In this document: positions 53,797 to 62,890 of the stretch, in pieces
Numbering within the stretch: position 1 is the stretch's first letter
How the letters are laid out: each line of letters begins with the position of its first letter
Assembly: GCF_000374365.1 (NCBI RefSeq)
Contig: NZ_KB894133.1
Coordinates: forward strand, 30,558 to 94,557
Source: Bacteroides gallinarum DSM 18171 = JCM 13658
GTDB lineage: Bacteria > Bacteroidota > Bacteroidia > Bacteroidales > Bacteroidaceae
DNA length: 64,000 bases
Direction: 5' to 3'
The notes under the pieces: model-generated
The model's input: only the letters and a program-made list of their open reading frames with translations
The model's database searches: none
What the model was told of the DNA's origin: nothing
Translations under genes and position numbers: made by a program

Positions 53797-54339
53797 ATGA
53801 AAGAAGAAATCATTATAGCAGGCTTCGGCGGACAAGGTGTATTGTCCATGGGAAAGATTTTGGCATACTCCGGATTAATGGAAGGTAAAGAGGTGACCTG
53901 GATGCCCGCCTACGGACCGGAACAGCGCGGCGGTACGGCAAACGTAACCGTAATCGTGAGCGACGAGAAAATCTCCTCGCCTATCCTGAGCAAATACGAT
54001 GCGGCTATCATCCTGAACCAGCCTTCGCTGGAGAAGTTCGAGAGCAAGGTAAAACCGGGCGGCGTACTTATCTACGACGGCTACGGCATCATCAATCCGC
54101 CTACGCGCAAGGATATCCACGTTTACCGCATCGACGCCATGGATGCCGCCAATGAGATGAACAATGCAAAGGCATTCAACATGATTGTACTGGGCGGCCT
54201 GTTGAAGATTGCCCCGATTGTAACATTGGACAACGTTATCAAAGGATTGAAAAAGACACTCCCCGAACGTCACCACCACTTGATACCGATGAATGAAGAG
54301 GCTATCAAACGCGGCATGGAGCTGATTAAAGAGGTCTGA
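53797..54339 (+). CDS. 2-oxoacid:ferredoxin oxidoreductase, gamma subunit
   Basis: The 180-residue protein has the gamma-domain opening IIIAGFGGQGVLSMGKILAY (residues 5-24) and WMPAYGPEQRGGTANVTV (about 36-53). It completes the four-part enzyme (ferredoxin-like, alpha, beta, gamma) encoded in this operon. The length is normal. It is followed by a strong terminator. Confidence 0.92.
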   Translation: MKEEIIIAGFGGQGVLSMGKILAYSGLMEGKEVTWMPAYGPEQRGGTANVTVIVSDEKISSPILSKYDAAIILNQPSLEKFESKVKPGGVLIYDGYGIINPPTRKDIHVYRIDAMDAANEMNNAKAFNMIVLGGLLKIAPIVTLDNVIKGLKKTLPERHHHLIPMNEEAIKRGMELIKEV

Positions 54340-54407
54340 AAAAACAGACCGTCCGTTCGGGGTAAACAGATAGTCTGTCAGCCCCGAACAAACGGTTCGT
54401 TCAATAT

Positions 54408-54450
54408 AAACGGATGGTGTATTTCAAAGCGATACATCATCCGTTTTTTT
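54408..54450 (+). terminator. Terminator of the oxidoreductase operon
   Basis: AAACGGATGGTGTAT at 54408-54422 pairs with 54432-54446 (15 bp, one wobble) and ends in seven T. A second hairpin (GTTCGGGG/CCCCGAAC) lies just before it. Confidence 0.88.
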
Positions 54451-54477
54451 ATGACCGGTTATCCCGGAAAGCTTACG

Positions 54478-54507
54478 GCGGTTGCCTCTTTACCGGCAAC
54501 CGCTTTC
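54478..54507 (+). terminator. Second rightward terminator
   Basis: GCGGTTGCC at 54478-54486 pairs perfectly with 54495-54503, followed by TTTCTTTT. It guards the end of the convergent membrane-protein gene. Confidence 0.6.
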
Positions 54508-54509
54508 TT

Positions 54510-55484
54510 TTAATCGTAAGGGCAAACTCCTGTATCACGCATCTTGCATCTGGAGTTTGTAATCTTGCATATCCCTCTTCCGTTTATTACATCATCTGTC
54601 AGATTGTCACAGGTCACTTTATATTTGTCCTTACCGCCTCCGCCTGCATTGCCGGTAGCTGCAAGTACGATATAAAGAATGAGCAGTGCGATTGCCACGA
54701 ATATCAGTATCCAGGTAATGGTGAATACGGCATAAGTAGTCAATATCATATATCCCCACCGCCAAGCCAGCCGTTTTCTATCTTCGGGTGTTGCATTGCG
54801 TACCTGATACCAGGCATAGCCGATAAAGGCAAGTACGGAGATACCCACCATATAGCCTATCACATCCTCCCCGTCCGGACCGAACCATTGCGAAAAGACC
54901 GCTACTACGCCCAACACAGCACCTACCCAATAATAAGTCTTCGATTCCGGTACTACATCCATTCCTACCATTTCATATAAACGGATGGGAACGAAATTGC
55001 TCCATTTGGTAAATGACAGGATTACCGCCACAAAAGATAAGACGACCAGCAGCAACAAGCCTCCGCAAAGTCCTGCCCAATTTATTACCACGTCATAAAA
55101 AAGACGCCACCTCTCCGCTTTCTTGTTCTCTGCCCGGCTGCAATGTAAGATACGGCGTACGACACGCCAGGCAGGATAAACCAGCGTCAAAGCCACACAT
55201 ATGCCTACAAGCCAGTAAAGCTGCGTTTCAGCAGATGTCCCGTCGCCCCAAAGCCATACACTGCAAAGCAGCCCTACTATCATCATTACGAACCCCAGCA
55301 ACCCCGTTATAATCAGCGTGCGAAAAGGACGGAAGCTGAAAGAAGATACAATCTCCGTACCCGCTTTCTTATTGAACCACCCCTTTATCTTGCTGAATTT
55401 CAAGAACAAGAAGCATGAGAAAACAAAGCCGCACAAGCCCAATAGCTGCGAGAATAAGGCCAGCAATATGATTATAATTTCCAT
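54510..55484 (-). CDS. Polytopic membrane protein of unknown function with Cys-rich tail
   Basis: The 324-residue protein has about seven hydrophobic helices (near residues 3-29, 52-78, 88-109, 136-158, 184-201, 208-228 and 250-281). A soluble C-terminal tail of about 40 residues holds four Cys (CDNLT, GICKI, SRCKM and GVCPYD). I do not recognise the family. It follows the lipoprotein gene at 55502 by 17 bases and looks like the last gene of an operon that starts with a response regulator. The Cys spacing could bind a metal or form disulphides. Confidence 0.75.
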   Translation of the reverse strand: MEIIIILLALFSQLLGLCGFVFSCFLFLKFSKIKGWFNKKAGTEIVSSFSFRPFRTLIITGLLGFVMMIVGLLCSVWLWGDGTSAETQLYWLVGICVALTLVYPAWRVVRRILHCSRAENKKAERWRLFYDVVINWAGLCGGLLLLVVLSFVAVILSFTKWSNFVPIRLYEMVGMDVVPESKTYYWVGAVLGVVAVFSQWFGPDGEDVIGYMVGISVLAFIGYAWYQVRNATPEDRKRLAWRWGYMILTTYAVFTITWILIFVAIALLILYIVLAATGNAGGGGKDKYKVTCDNLTDDVINGRGICKITNSRCKMRDTGVCPYD

Positions 55485-55501
55485 TTTATATCTTTATATT
55501 A

Positions 55502-56266
55502 TCATTCGTAATAAGTAATGTTACGCTCCGCAATACCGTAAGGTTGTCCGTTAAGGGTTATCACCATGCGCGTCCAGTTGCCCCGGTCGTCTGTCTCCGT
55601 ATAGTCGTAAGAAACTTTATTATCATCGGAAGATATGCAAGTTTCCAACCAGCCTTTTTCGTTATAGGCATACTCTTTAACTATCAGATAGTCGTCCATT
55701 TCGCTGTAAGCAGACTCTTTAAGCACACGCCCCTGAGCGTCTTTTACCACATAATCGCGTTCCGTATCTCCATGCTCTATGCGGTTGCCCTTCGCATCAT
55801 ACTCTATCTTCGAGGCATCCTCCGGATATTCATTGGTGGTTTTATCACCGCCGATATACATATCTTCGATTGTATTCGTCAGATTGCCATTCTGATAAAC
55901 ATACTTACGGTCGGTAACCAATTCACCGTTCTGGAAGAGCTTCTCATTGCTGACATTTCCGTCCTGGTAGGCATAGACTGTAATATATTTCATGGCATCT
56001 ACCACACTTATTACGGAATCAAGCTGTTCGGCAGTGTTATAAATCCGGGTATCTTCTTTCGGAAAAAAATCCGTTTCATGATAAGCATCCGGCTTGCCGT
56101 CTTTCACTATTGCACCGCCCTGAGCCTTTGCGTTGTAAATCAAAGTCTGAACTTTATATACTTTACCGGCCAGCCCCTCTTTATCCGTACTTTTTCCGCT
56201 TTGTGTGGATGCACCGCCACAGGCGGCAAGCACGATAACTGCTGCCGCCATTAAAAATCTGTTCAT
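55502..56266 (-). CDS. Lipoprotein with YD/RHS-like repeats, function unknown
   Basis: The true start is probably the ATG at 56264-56266 (254 residues). It gives a lipobox LAACGG, while the longer frame starts before the signal sequence. The C-terminal half carries degenerate repeats of the form YDAKGNRIEHG, DAQGRVLKES, YNEKGWLET and DDRGNWTRM, which resemble YD-type (RHS-like) beta repeats. There are no catalytic motifs I recognise. It lies between another lipoprotein gene and a membrane-protein gene, all in one direction. A role at the cell envelope is likely. Confidence 0.75.
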   Translation of the reverse strand: MNRFLMAAAVIVLAACGGASTQSGKSTDKEGLAGKVYKVQTLIYNAKAQGGAIVKDGKPDAYHETDFFPKEDTRIYNTAEQLDSVISVVDAMKYITVYAYQDGNVSNEKLFQNGELVTDRKYVYQNGNLTNTIEDMYIGGDKTTNEYPEDASKIEYDAKGNRIEHGDTERDYVVKDAQGRVLKESAYSEMDDYLIVKEYAYNEKGWLETCISSDDNKVSYDYTETDDRGNWTRMVITLNGQPYGIAERNITYYE

Positions 56267-56299
56267 ATCTGTCTGCTTTTTAATTGAAGAACTGTACAT

Positions 56300-57037
56300 T
56301 TAGAAACCGTAGGCTTGTTTGCGTATCGCCATATAGTCTTTCTCTGCAAAGAATACAATCTTTGCAAATTCCGTAAAGTCGCGGGTGTGGCAGTTAATAT
56401 AAACGGGAGCGCCTTCACTATGGCAAGGCACACCGGCTTGAATCATTTGTCCGGGAGCATATTCCGCCTTCAAAGAACTGTTATAAGGATTACTGTTGAA
56501 CGGGTTCAACTGCCCCAACTCTATCAAATGGTCGTCGGCTTTCATCAAGGCGAAGTACATACGGGTATCTTTCAGCGGATATTCTCCCTCGGCACAGTCG
56601 CGTTTCGTTTCGCGTACCACGATATCGCGCTTGGGAGTTACCGTTACCCGCACAATGACGCTTCCCGTTTCACGTCCGGCACGGTATTCCGCTATCTTAG
56701 CACCCGTAACCTGGAAATCCGGATATACATCTCCGGTACAAACGATTTCGCGCCCTACCAGCTTCTCGCCTTCTTCCGCTGCTTTCTGAAAACTTTCGGC
56801 AGCATATTCGTCGAATTCTTTCAGCTTTTTCTGGTAACTGTCTAAGTCATCTTCTTTGCGCAAGCTTTCATCCAGCGCTTTTTTCTTTGCAGCCACTTCT
56901 ACGAATATGGCGGGTACACGTCCCAGAGGCGCATCGCTACTTGCAGCCGAACCCGAAGCGGCGCCACCGCCGCATGCTGACAACGCAACCAGTCCGCAGA
57001 ACATTGCGGACAAGGTTATAACTGTAAACTTTTTCAT
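56300..57037 (-). CDS. Lipoprotein of unknown function
   Basis: The 245-residue protein has a clear lipobox (ALSACGGG, Cys22) and a short Gly/Ala/Ser linker. A helical stretch (about 48-95) with repeated charged residues follows, then a beta-rich C-terminal domain. The helical part (VEVAAKKKALDESLRKEDDL) could form a coiled coil. I do not recognise a family. It is 30 bases downstream of the response regulator gene and 33 bases before the next lipoprotein gene. Confidence 0.75.
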   Translation of the reverse strand: MKKFTVITLSAMFCGLVALSACGGGAASGSAASSDAPLGRVPAIFVEVAAKKKALDESLRKEDDLDSYQKKLKEFDEYAAESFQKAAEEGEKLVGREIVCTGDVYPDFQVTGAKIAEYRAGRETGSVIVRVTVTPKRDIVVRETKRDCAEGEYPLKDTRMYFALMKADDHLIELGQLNPFNSNPYNSSLKAEYAPGQMIQAGVPCHSEGAPVYINCHTRDFTEFAKIVFFAEKDYMAIRKQAYGF

Positions 57038-57067
57038 AATATCAAACTATTTAAATGAGTAATGTCG

Positions 57068-57721
57068 TCAGTATTTACGGATAGGGATAATCCCCTTGGA
57101 GATAGCTGTCATTATCAGGTCTGCCACATTCCGCGCCTCCAGCTTGTCCATAAGGTGACGCCGGTGTGTATCGACCGTATTGGTGGAGACGCAAAGTTCC
57201 TGGGCTATCTCCTGCGTATTCTTGCCCTCGGATATGCGTTTCAGCACATCGAGCTCGCGCAGGGTCAGTTCTTCACGCCGTCCTTCGTCCGAACGCCGCA
57301 TCTGCACACGTACATGTTCGGCATAGGGGCAATAATATGTCCCGCCGTCCAATACGCGGCGAATAGCTTCCGCTATTTTAGTAGAATCGACGGATTTGAA
57401 CAGGATGCCGTCTACCGAGCAGTGTATCAGATTTTTAATGAACCAGATTTCCTCGTGCATGGTATTTACGATGATACGCGCCTGCGGGTCTTTTTCCCGA
57501 ATTCGCTCAATGATATCCATTCCTGATATGTCGGGCAACTCCATATCCAACACGAAAAGATTGAAGCGTTGGGAGCCGATAAGAAGCAGCGCCTCTTGTC
57601 CCGACGATGCAGTACATACGTTTTTTATTTCCGGCAACGAACATTCCACTATCCGCTTCAAGCCCTGAAGCACCAAATCATGGTCATCCACCAACAGAAT
57701 GCGTATATCTTTTTCTTTCAT
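57068..57721 (-). CDS. LuxR/NarL-type response regulator
   Basis: I use the ATG at 57719-57721 (217 residues). The frame extends to 57772, but the receiver begins immediately after this start. The receiver domain has acidic residues in LVDDHD, phospho-acceptor Asp in FVLDMELPDISG (about residue 55), and Lys in ILFKSVD. A C-terminal LuxR helix-turn-helix follows (LTLRELDVLKRISEGKNTQEIA, about 150-171). The matching kinase is probably the TPR-histidine kinase at 58666, which has the HisKA_3 type that pairs with such regulators. It heads a four-gene unit with two lipoproteins and a membrane protein. Confidence 0.92.
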   Translation of the reverse strand: MKEKDIRILLVDDHDLVLQGLKRIVECSLPEIKNVCTASSGQEALLLIGSQRFNLFVLDMELPDISGMDIIERIREKDPQARIIVNTMHEEIWFIKNLIHCSVDGILFKSVDSTKIAEAIRRVLDGGTYYCPYAEHVRVQMRRSDEGRREELTLRELDVLKRISEGKNTQEIAQELCVSTNTVDTHRRHLMDKLEARNVADLIMTAISKGIIPIRKY

Positions 57722-57960
57722 CAACCTATCTTTGTGTTCTGAATTATATTGCAAAGAAATAGCATTTATCAATATGCGGCATCACCAAAAATAGTGATTT
57801 TCGCCGATAAATGTAAATGCTTCTCATATGCATTTCTGCAAACCAACGGATTATGACAAAAATAAATAGTTAAGGATAAAAAACAATTGTAGTTTTTAGT
57901 AATTACAGAAAACCGGAATCGATTAAGAAGCCCCAGGCCTTCTTTTTCAGATTGATTTTC

Positions 57961-57968
57961 TATATTTG
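57961..57968 (+). promoter_or_regulatory. Candidate -7 element for the YbaK-like gene
   Basis: TATATTTG matches TAnnTTTG 61 bases before the start at 58030. No -33 box is seen at the right distance. The rest of the 308-base gap (57722-58029) between the divergent genes shows nothing else I can name. Confidence 0.45.
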
Positions 57969-58029
57969 CAGATATACGGTATTTACAGATATACGGAAAC
58001 AGTCGGAATAATAAAGCAAACAGAATAAA

Positions 58030-58518
58030 ATGAGAAGTGAAATCTATAATATACTCGACAAATCGGGTATCGGCTATATCAGTATGGAACATCACCCGAT
58101 TATGACAATGGAAGAAGGTACAGCCATAGCAAAAAGATTGGGAGTCGCTTCGTGCAAGAATTTATTCCTGGTGAACAAACAAAAAGAGTATTTTCTACTC
58201 CTACTCCCAGGACATAAAAAATTATCGGTAAAAGAGCTTGCGAAACAAATCGGCAGTTCGCATCTATCTTTCGCTTCCAGCGAAGAGCTGGAAGAATTCC
58301 TTTCTACAAGTCCGGGAGCTGTAAGTGTACTCGGACTTATCTACGACAGGGGCAATAAAGTAAAATTGTTGATAGACAAAGAAATCATGCAAACAGACTA
58401 TATAGGCTGTCATCCATGCGAAAACACTTGCAGCCTGAAATTAAAGACAAAGGATATAGTGGAAACCCTATTACCGGCAATCGGCCATACGGATTTCAAA
58501 GAAGTGCAGATTGATTAA
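58030..58518 (+). CDS. YbaK/ProX-type aminoacyl-tRNA deacylase
   Basis: The 162-residue protein has the YbaK fold of tRNA-editing enzymes (EHHPIMTMEEGTAIAKRLG near 20-38, KNLFLVNKQKEYFLLLLPGHKKL near 43-65, and SPGAVSVLGLIYD near 93-105). It would hydrolyse tRNAPro mischarged with Ala (ProX type) in the cytoplasm. The length fits ProX rather than the longer inserted domain of ProRS. It stands alone between the response regulator and the histidine kinase genes. Confidence 0.85.
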   Translation: MRSEIYNILDKSGIGYISMEHHPIMTMEEGTAIAKRLGVASCKNLFLVNKQKEYFLLLLPGHKKLSVKELAKQIGSSHLSFASSEELEEFLSTSPGAVSVLGLIYDRGNKVKLLIDKEIMQTDYIGCHPCENTCSLKLKTKDIVETLLPAIGHTDFKEVQID

Positions 58519-58572
58519 AAGTATATTACGCATGGAATAACTATAAATAATACGTCTACCTGTTACGGAACG

Positions 58573-58599
58573 AATGGGACGGAGTACCCCCGTCCCATT
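58573..58599. terminator. Hairpin between convergent genes
   Basis: AATGGGACGG at 58573-58582 pairs perfectly with 58590-58599 around a 7-base loop. No T-tract follows on either strand, so its strength as a terminator is uncertain. Confidence 0.5.
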
Positions 58600-58665
58600 G
58601 CCAGGCATGTCAATAGATTAATATTTTATAATTATTCCGACTTTACGGTAAAAAACGGTTTCCGG

Positions 58666-60570
58666 CTAAACAGGCAACGATATTTCAAGCCTGAATATCT
58701 GTTTCCCGTCCTGGATATCCGCAACAAACATACCGCCTACGGCTTTGGCGCGTTCCCGGATTGTAACAAGTCCTATCCCCTCTCCCTGCATTCCGCCGTC
58801 CGAATAGTTTTTGCCATTATTCGAGATTTGCAATGCCAGTAATTTCCCTGTTAAGGAGAGATTTACATCCACTTCCGTCGCTCCGGAATGTTTCAGTATA
58901 TTGGACAGCAATTCCTGCATAATGCGATAGACCTCATAAGACACCTGCTCCGGCACACCGCTCCACTGCATGCCTTCATTCTCCTTGCTGAATGCAAGTT
59001 GTACAGACGAAGGCAGGGCAAGCCGCTCCACATAAGCTTCCATGGTTTCATCAAGAGTGGTGAACTGAAATTTAGGCGGCATCAGTTCATGGGAGATACA
59101 ACGTACATCGCTGCGCACCTGCTCCAATAAAGCAAGAAGCTCCTGTTTAGACTCGTCGGTAGGCCGCATGCACTGCATATGCATACCGATACCGAGCAGG
59201 TCGTTGCACACACCGTCGTGCAAATCCTTGGCAAGACGCGTGCGCTCTCGCTCCAAGCCGTCTATATAACTTTGGGCAAGTTTCAGCTCTTCTTCCTTGC
59301 GGATACGCTTACGACGGAAAATATAGTAGGCGGCGAGCAACAGGAAAGCCGAAAACGCTATCACCGCCGCCACGCTCCACTGCATGGTCTTGGCCTTTTG
59401 TTCCAGATGTTCCTGGGTGAGCCGTGCTATCTCGAGTGCCTTTTCCTGATTTTCGTACTTCATGGAAAGCTCGGACAACTCGGCGTCCACTTCCGTCTTA
59501 TGCAGGCTGTCGGCAGTACGGTACGCTTTCGCGTAATATTTCGCCGCTTCCGGATAATCTTTCATCCCCTCATAATTGCGTGCCATTCGTTCATAAAGAC
59601 GGTCGATAGGGGTTTGGGAACTGCTGTCCCTTGCTGCCAGCATGCGGCGCTGAATAAGCAGGCTCTCGCGGTAACGCTTCGTTTTGGTCAATATATCGCA
59701 CAATGCCTCGTGATAACCCTGCACCTCGGCATTCGTTTCGGGCAAGCCGGCTGCCACCTTGTTCCCTTCCGCCATATAATAATCAATCGAATCCCGGTTA
59801 TCCATTCTGTAATAAGCGCTCAGCAGATAGGCTATGGTTTTCAGCACGAATCGCGGCTTATGCTGCTCGCGCGCTTTGGCAAGCACCGGATAAAGCAACT
59901 GCGCAGCTTCCGCATAGTTTCCCCGCAATGCCAGGATACTGCCCGCCGTAGAAGCGGCATACATCACCATATCCATATCATCGCTTTTCTCCGACACCTC
60001 CAACGCTTTGCGTACATAATATTCGGCCTCTTTGAGCCGGGCGGTATTCGCATAAAGCACGGCGATGCTCGTGAGCAGTTGAGTACGCTCATCGTAGGCA
60101 TCGCGCCCTTCGAGCAGTTCCATTGCCCGGTTATAACACACCAGTGCCGAATCGGGCATTTCCTTCCTGCGGTATATCACCCCCACGGAAGAGTATGCGG
60201 ATGCAATCTGGACTTCGCTCCATTTCAGGCGTTCCGCTTCCTCGAGGACAAACAGGAAACGCCTCAACGCCTCGTCCAAGTCGCCCATAGAGAAGTACGA
60301 ATCTGCCAGATTGTTCAGCAGGCTAAGATAAGGTTCCGCCCTGTCCGTGCGTGCATATTCCAACCCCAACTCGCAGTAATACCGGGTGCTATCCGCCTGG
60401 CGGTAAGCATAATACTCGCACAAATGGCTATAAGCCGCAGCAATGCTGTCATGGTTTTTCTGCTCCATGCCGCGCTCCAGTTCTTCCCGGTATGCCTGCA
60501 ACTCTGCATCCTGGGCATGCAGAAACGGACTAACGGCAAATATTCCCAAAAGGACAAACAGTATTTTCAT
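58666..60570 (-). CDS. TPR sensor histidine kinase (HisKA_3 type)
   Basis: The 634-residue protein has a signal peptide (residues 1-19), a periplasmic array of TPR repeats (about 20-380), and one membrane helix (AAVIAFSAFLLLAAYYIF, about 400-417). The dimerisation domain has the phospho-acceptor His in LAKDLHDGVCNDLLG, and the ATPase domain has ISNNGKNY and GEGIGLVTIRERAKAVGG. This build pairs with LuxR-type response regulators. The nearest is at 57068, on the same strand, with the YbaK-like gene between them on the other strand. The signal sensed is unknown. Confidence 0.92.
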   Translation of the reverse strand: MKILFVLLGIFAVSPFLHAQDAELQAYREELERGMEQKNHDSIAAAYSHLCEYYAYRQADSTRYYCELGLEYARTDRAEPYLSLLNNLADSYFSMGDLDEALRRFLFVLEEAERLKWSEVQIASAYSSVGVIYRRKEMPDSALVCYNRAMELLEGRDAYDERTQLLTSIAVLYANTARLKEAEYYVRKALEVSEKSDDMDMVMYAASTAGSILALRGNYAEAAQLLYPVLAKAREQHKPRFVLKTIAYLLSAYYRMDNRDSIDYYMAEGNKVAAGLPETNAEVQGYHEALCDILTKTKRYRESLLIQRRMLAARDSSSQTPIDRLYERMARNYEGMKDYPEAAKYYAKAYRTADSLHKTEVDAELSELSMKYENQEKALEIARLTQEHLEQKAKTMQWSVAAVIAFSAFLLLAAYYIFRRKRIRKEEELKLAQSYIDGLERERTRLAKDLHDGVCNDLLGIGMHMQCMRPTDESKQELLALLEQVRSDVRCISHELMPPKFQFTTLDETMEAYVERLALPSSVQLAFSKENEGMQWSGVPEQVSYEVYRIMQELLSNILKHSGATEVDVNLSLTGKLLALQISNNGKNYSDGGMQGEGIGLVTIRERAKAVGGMFVADIQDGKQIFRLEISLPV

Positions 60571-60779
60571 ACAGATAACGGATTATATCAAACAATAGGC
60601 TATCATCATAATATCAATACAAATATAAATAACTCGAAACATATAATACTTCATTTGAAAGAAAAAACATTCTGCCGGCAGATAACTTTTACCGCACCAA
60701 AAGGCGGAACGCATACGAATACAGAATGTAAAAAAGAAGCAAAAAAGACTGAATTCCATAAGCGAATAATTTTTTATTG

Positions 60780-60787
60780 TATCTTTG
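60780..60787 (+). promoter_or_regulatory. -7 element directly before the porin gene
   Basis: TATCTTTG at 60780-60787 fits the consensus, with a T-rich stretch before it. The porin ATG is only 10 bases further, so the transcript would be nearly leaderless. Confidence 0.5.
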
Positions 60788-60796
60788 CGCCTAATT

Positions 60797-62878
60797 ATGA
60801 GACGAATCGTACTGACATACATATTTCTATCCGTTATAAGCATACTGGGAGCCGGGGCACAGAACACATTCAACAGCATAGACCCTGTGACCGGCCGCGA
60901 CCAATTCGGCAACCAGGTAGACCCGAACACTTTGCCGGATAACCTGGAAGACAGTACCAATACGGAAATCCAAAGCATCCCCCCGAAACTCTATATGTGG
61001 CGTTTGAGCGAGAAACTGGGCGACCGTACCATTATCCCTGCCGATACCGCCAACCTCAACTTCCAGAATACCAATCTGGTGGAAGGCATGTACGGGCATT
61101 ATAACTACCTGGGCAACTTGGGTTCGCCGCGCCTGTCCCGCCTGTTCTTCGAGCGCAGGGACAACGAGCCCACTATCTTTATGGAGCCGTTTTCCAGCTT
61201 CTTCATCCGCCCCGACGAAGTGAAGTTCACCAACAGCAACGTGCCCTACACCAACCTTACCTATTATAAGGCGGGAAACAAAATTAACGGTGAGGAACGT
61301 TTCAAGTCGTACTTTTCGGTAAATGCCAACAAACGGCTGGCTTTCGGTTTCAATATAGACTACCTTTACGGGCGGGGATATTATCAGAACCAGTCCACCT
61401 CGAACTTCAATGCCGGAATATTCGCCAGCTATATCGGCAACAAATACCAGATGCAGGCGGTGTACAACAACTTCGTAATGAAGATGAACGAAAACGGCGG
61501 TATCCAGGACGACCGTTACATTACGCGCCCGGAGGATATGGCGGAAGGCAAGAAAGAATACGAATCGACCACCATTCCCGTTAAACTGGAACAGACGGCA
61601 AACCACAATAAGGATTTCTATGTATATGCCACGCAACGTTACCGGCTGGGCTTCACGCGGGAAACGACCACCGTGGAAGATGCCAAATCTCCCGGAGCAG
61701 CGGCTGCCAACGATAGCGTACCCCTGCCCAAAGACACGATTATAACCGAAGAATTCGTTCCCGTCACCAGTTTCATACACACCATAAAAGTGGAGCGTAC
61801 GCGTCATAAATTCTCTTCGGCGCAGGAAACGGAGGGACAGTATCCGAACACCTATTTCAACGAAGTGGGCAGTCGCGACTCGACCACGGCATTCAGTGTA
61901 AAGAACGTATTCGGAATTGCCCTGCTCGAAGGCTTCAACAAATACGCCAAAGCCGGACTGACCGCCTATATATCGCACAAATTCAGCCGTTACGAGCTAA
62001 TGGACACCTTGTCGCGCACCCGTTTTGAGGAACAGGAGATATTCGTAGGCGGCGAACTCGCCAAGCGCGAAGGCAAAACACTGCATTACAACGTAAACGG
62101 CGAGATAGGCATCATGGATAAAGCACTCGGGCAGTTCCGCGTCAACGCCGACCTCGACCTGAACTTCCGCCTTTGGAAAGATACCGTGAACTTCTATGCA
62201 AGAGGGTATGTAAGCAATACCCTGCCCTCTTTCTATATGCGCCATTACCACTCCAACCATTATTACTGGGACAACGAGAATATGAACAAAGAGTTCCGCA
62301 CGCGCGTGGAAGGCGAGCTGAACATCGGACGCTGGAAAACGAACCTGCGTGCCGGCGTAGAGAATATCAAGAACTATACCTATTTCAACCAAAATGCGAT
62401 GCCCGCACAGGAAAGCGGTAATATACAAGTACTCTCCGCCACCTTGAAGCAAGATTTCCGCTTGGGCATCCTGCATCTGGACAACGAGGTAACCTGGCAA
62501 AAGTCGAGCAATGAAACGGTGTTGCCTTTGCCGCAACTCTCGCTGTACCACAACCTGTACCTACTCGCCAAAATCGCCAAGAAGGTACTTACCGTACAGC
62601 TCGGAGCCGATGTCCGGTATTTCACCAAATACAATGCGCCCGCCTATACGCCGGCTATCCAGCAGTTCCACCTCCAGCCGACAGACGACCAGGTAGAAAT
62701 AGGCGGTTATCCGATAGTAAACGTATATGCCAACCTTCACTTGAAGCGGACACGTATCTTTGCCATGATGTACCACGTCAATGCTGGTATGGGCAAGGGC
62801 AATTACTTCCTCGTACCGCATTACCCTATCAATCCGCGCTTGTTCAAGATAGGCGTTTCGTGGAATTTCTACGACTAA
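60797..62878 (+). CDS. Putative porin, Bacteroidota outer-membrane protein
   Basis: I chose the ATG at 60797 (693 residues) over an in-frame TTG at 60785, because the TTG is part of the -7 promoter box. The protein has a signal peptide (RIVLTYIFLSVISILGAGAQ) and many amphipathic strands rich in Tyr, Asn and Phe. It ends in a strand with aromatic residues (FKIGVSWNFYD). This matches the large family annotated as putative porin in Bacteroidota. The cargo is unknown. A solute-binding-protein gene follows 12 bases later, so the two may act together. Confidence 0.78.
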   Translation: MRRIVLTYIFLSVISILGAGAQNTFNSIDPVTGRDQFGNQVDPNTLPDNLEDSTNTEIQSIPPKLYMWRLSEKLGDRTIIPADTANLNFQNTNLVEGMYGHYNYLGNLGSPRLSRLFFERRDNEPTIFMEPFSSFFIRPDEVKFTNSNVPYTNLTYYKAGNKINGEERFKSYFSVNANKRLAFGFNIDYLYGRGYYQNQSTSNFNAGIFASYIGNKYQMQAVYNNFVMKMNENGGIQDDRYITRPEDMAEGKKEYESTTIPVKLEQTANHNKDFYVYATQRYRLGFTRETTTVEDAKSPGAAAANDSVPLPKDTIITEEFVPVTSFIHTIKVERTRHKFSSAQETEGQYPNTYFNEVGSRDSTTAFSVKNVFGIALLEGFNKYAKAGLTAYISHKFSRYELMDTLSRTRFEEQEIFVGGELAKREGKTLHYNVNGEIGIMDKALGQFRVNADLDLNFRLWKDTVNFYARGYVSNTLPSFYMRHYHSNHYYWDNENMNKEFRTRVEGELNIGRWKTNLRAGVENIKNYTYFNQNAMPAQESGNIQVLSATLKQDFRLGILHLDNEVTWQKSSNETVLPLPQLSLYHNLYLLAKIAKKVLTVQLGADVRYFTKYNAPAYTPAIQQFHLQPTDDQVEIGGYPIVNVYANLHLKRTRIFAMMYHVNAGMGKGNYFLVPHYPINPRLFKIGVSWNFYD

Positions 62879-62890
62879 TACCGTATCCCT

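Noticed and set aside
59179..60942. 587-codon open frame on the plus strand
   Set aside because: Antisense to the TPR-histidine kinase; His- and Gln-rich shadow translation without a recognisable fold.
60827..61978. 383-codon minus-strand frame
   Set aside because: Antisense to the putative porin; no recognisable motifs.
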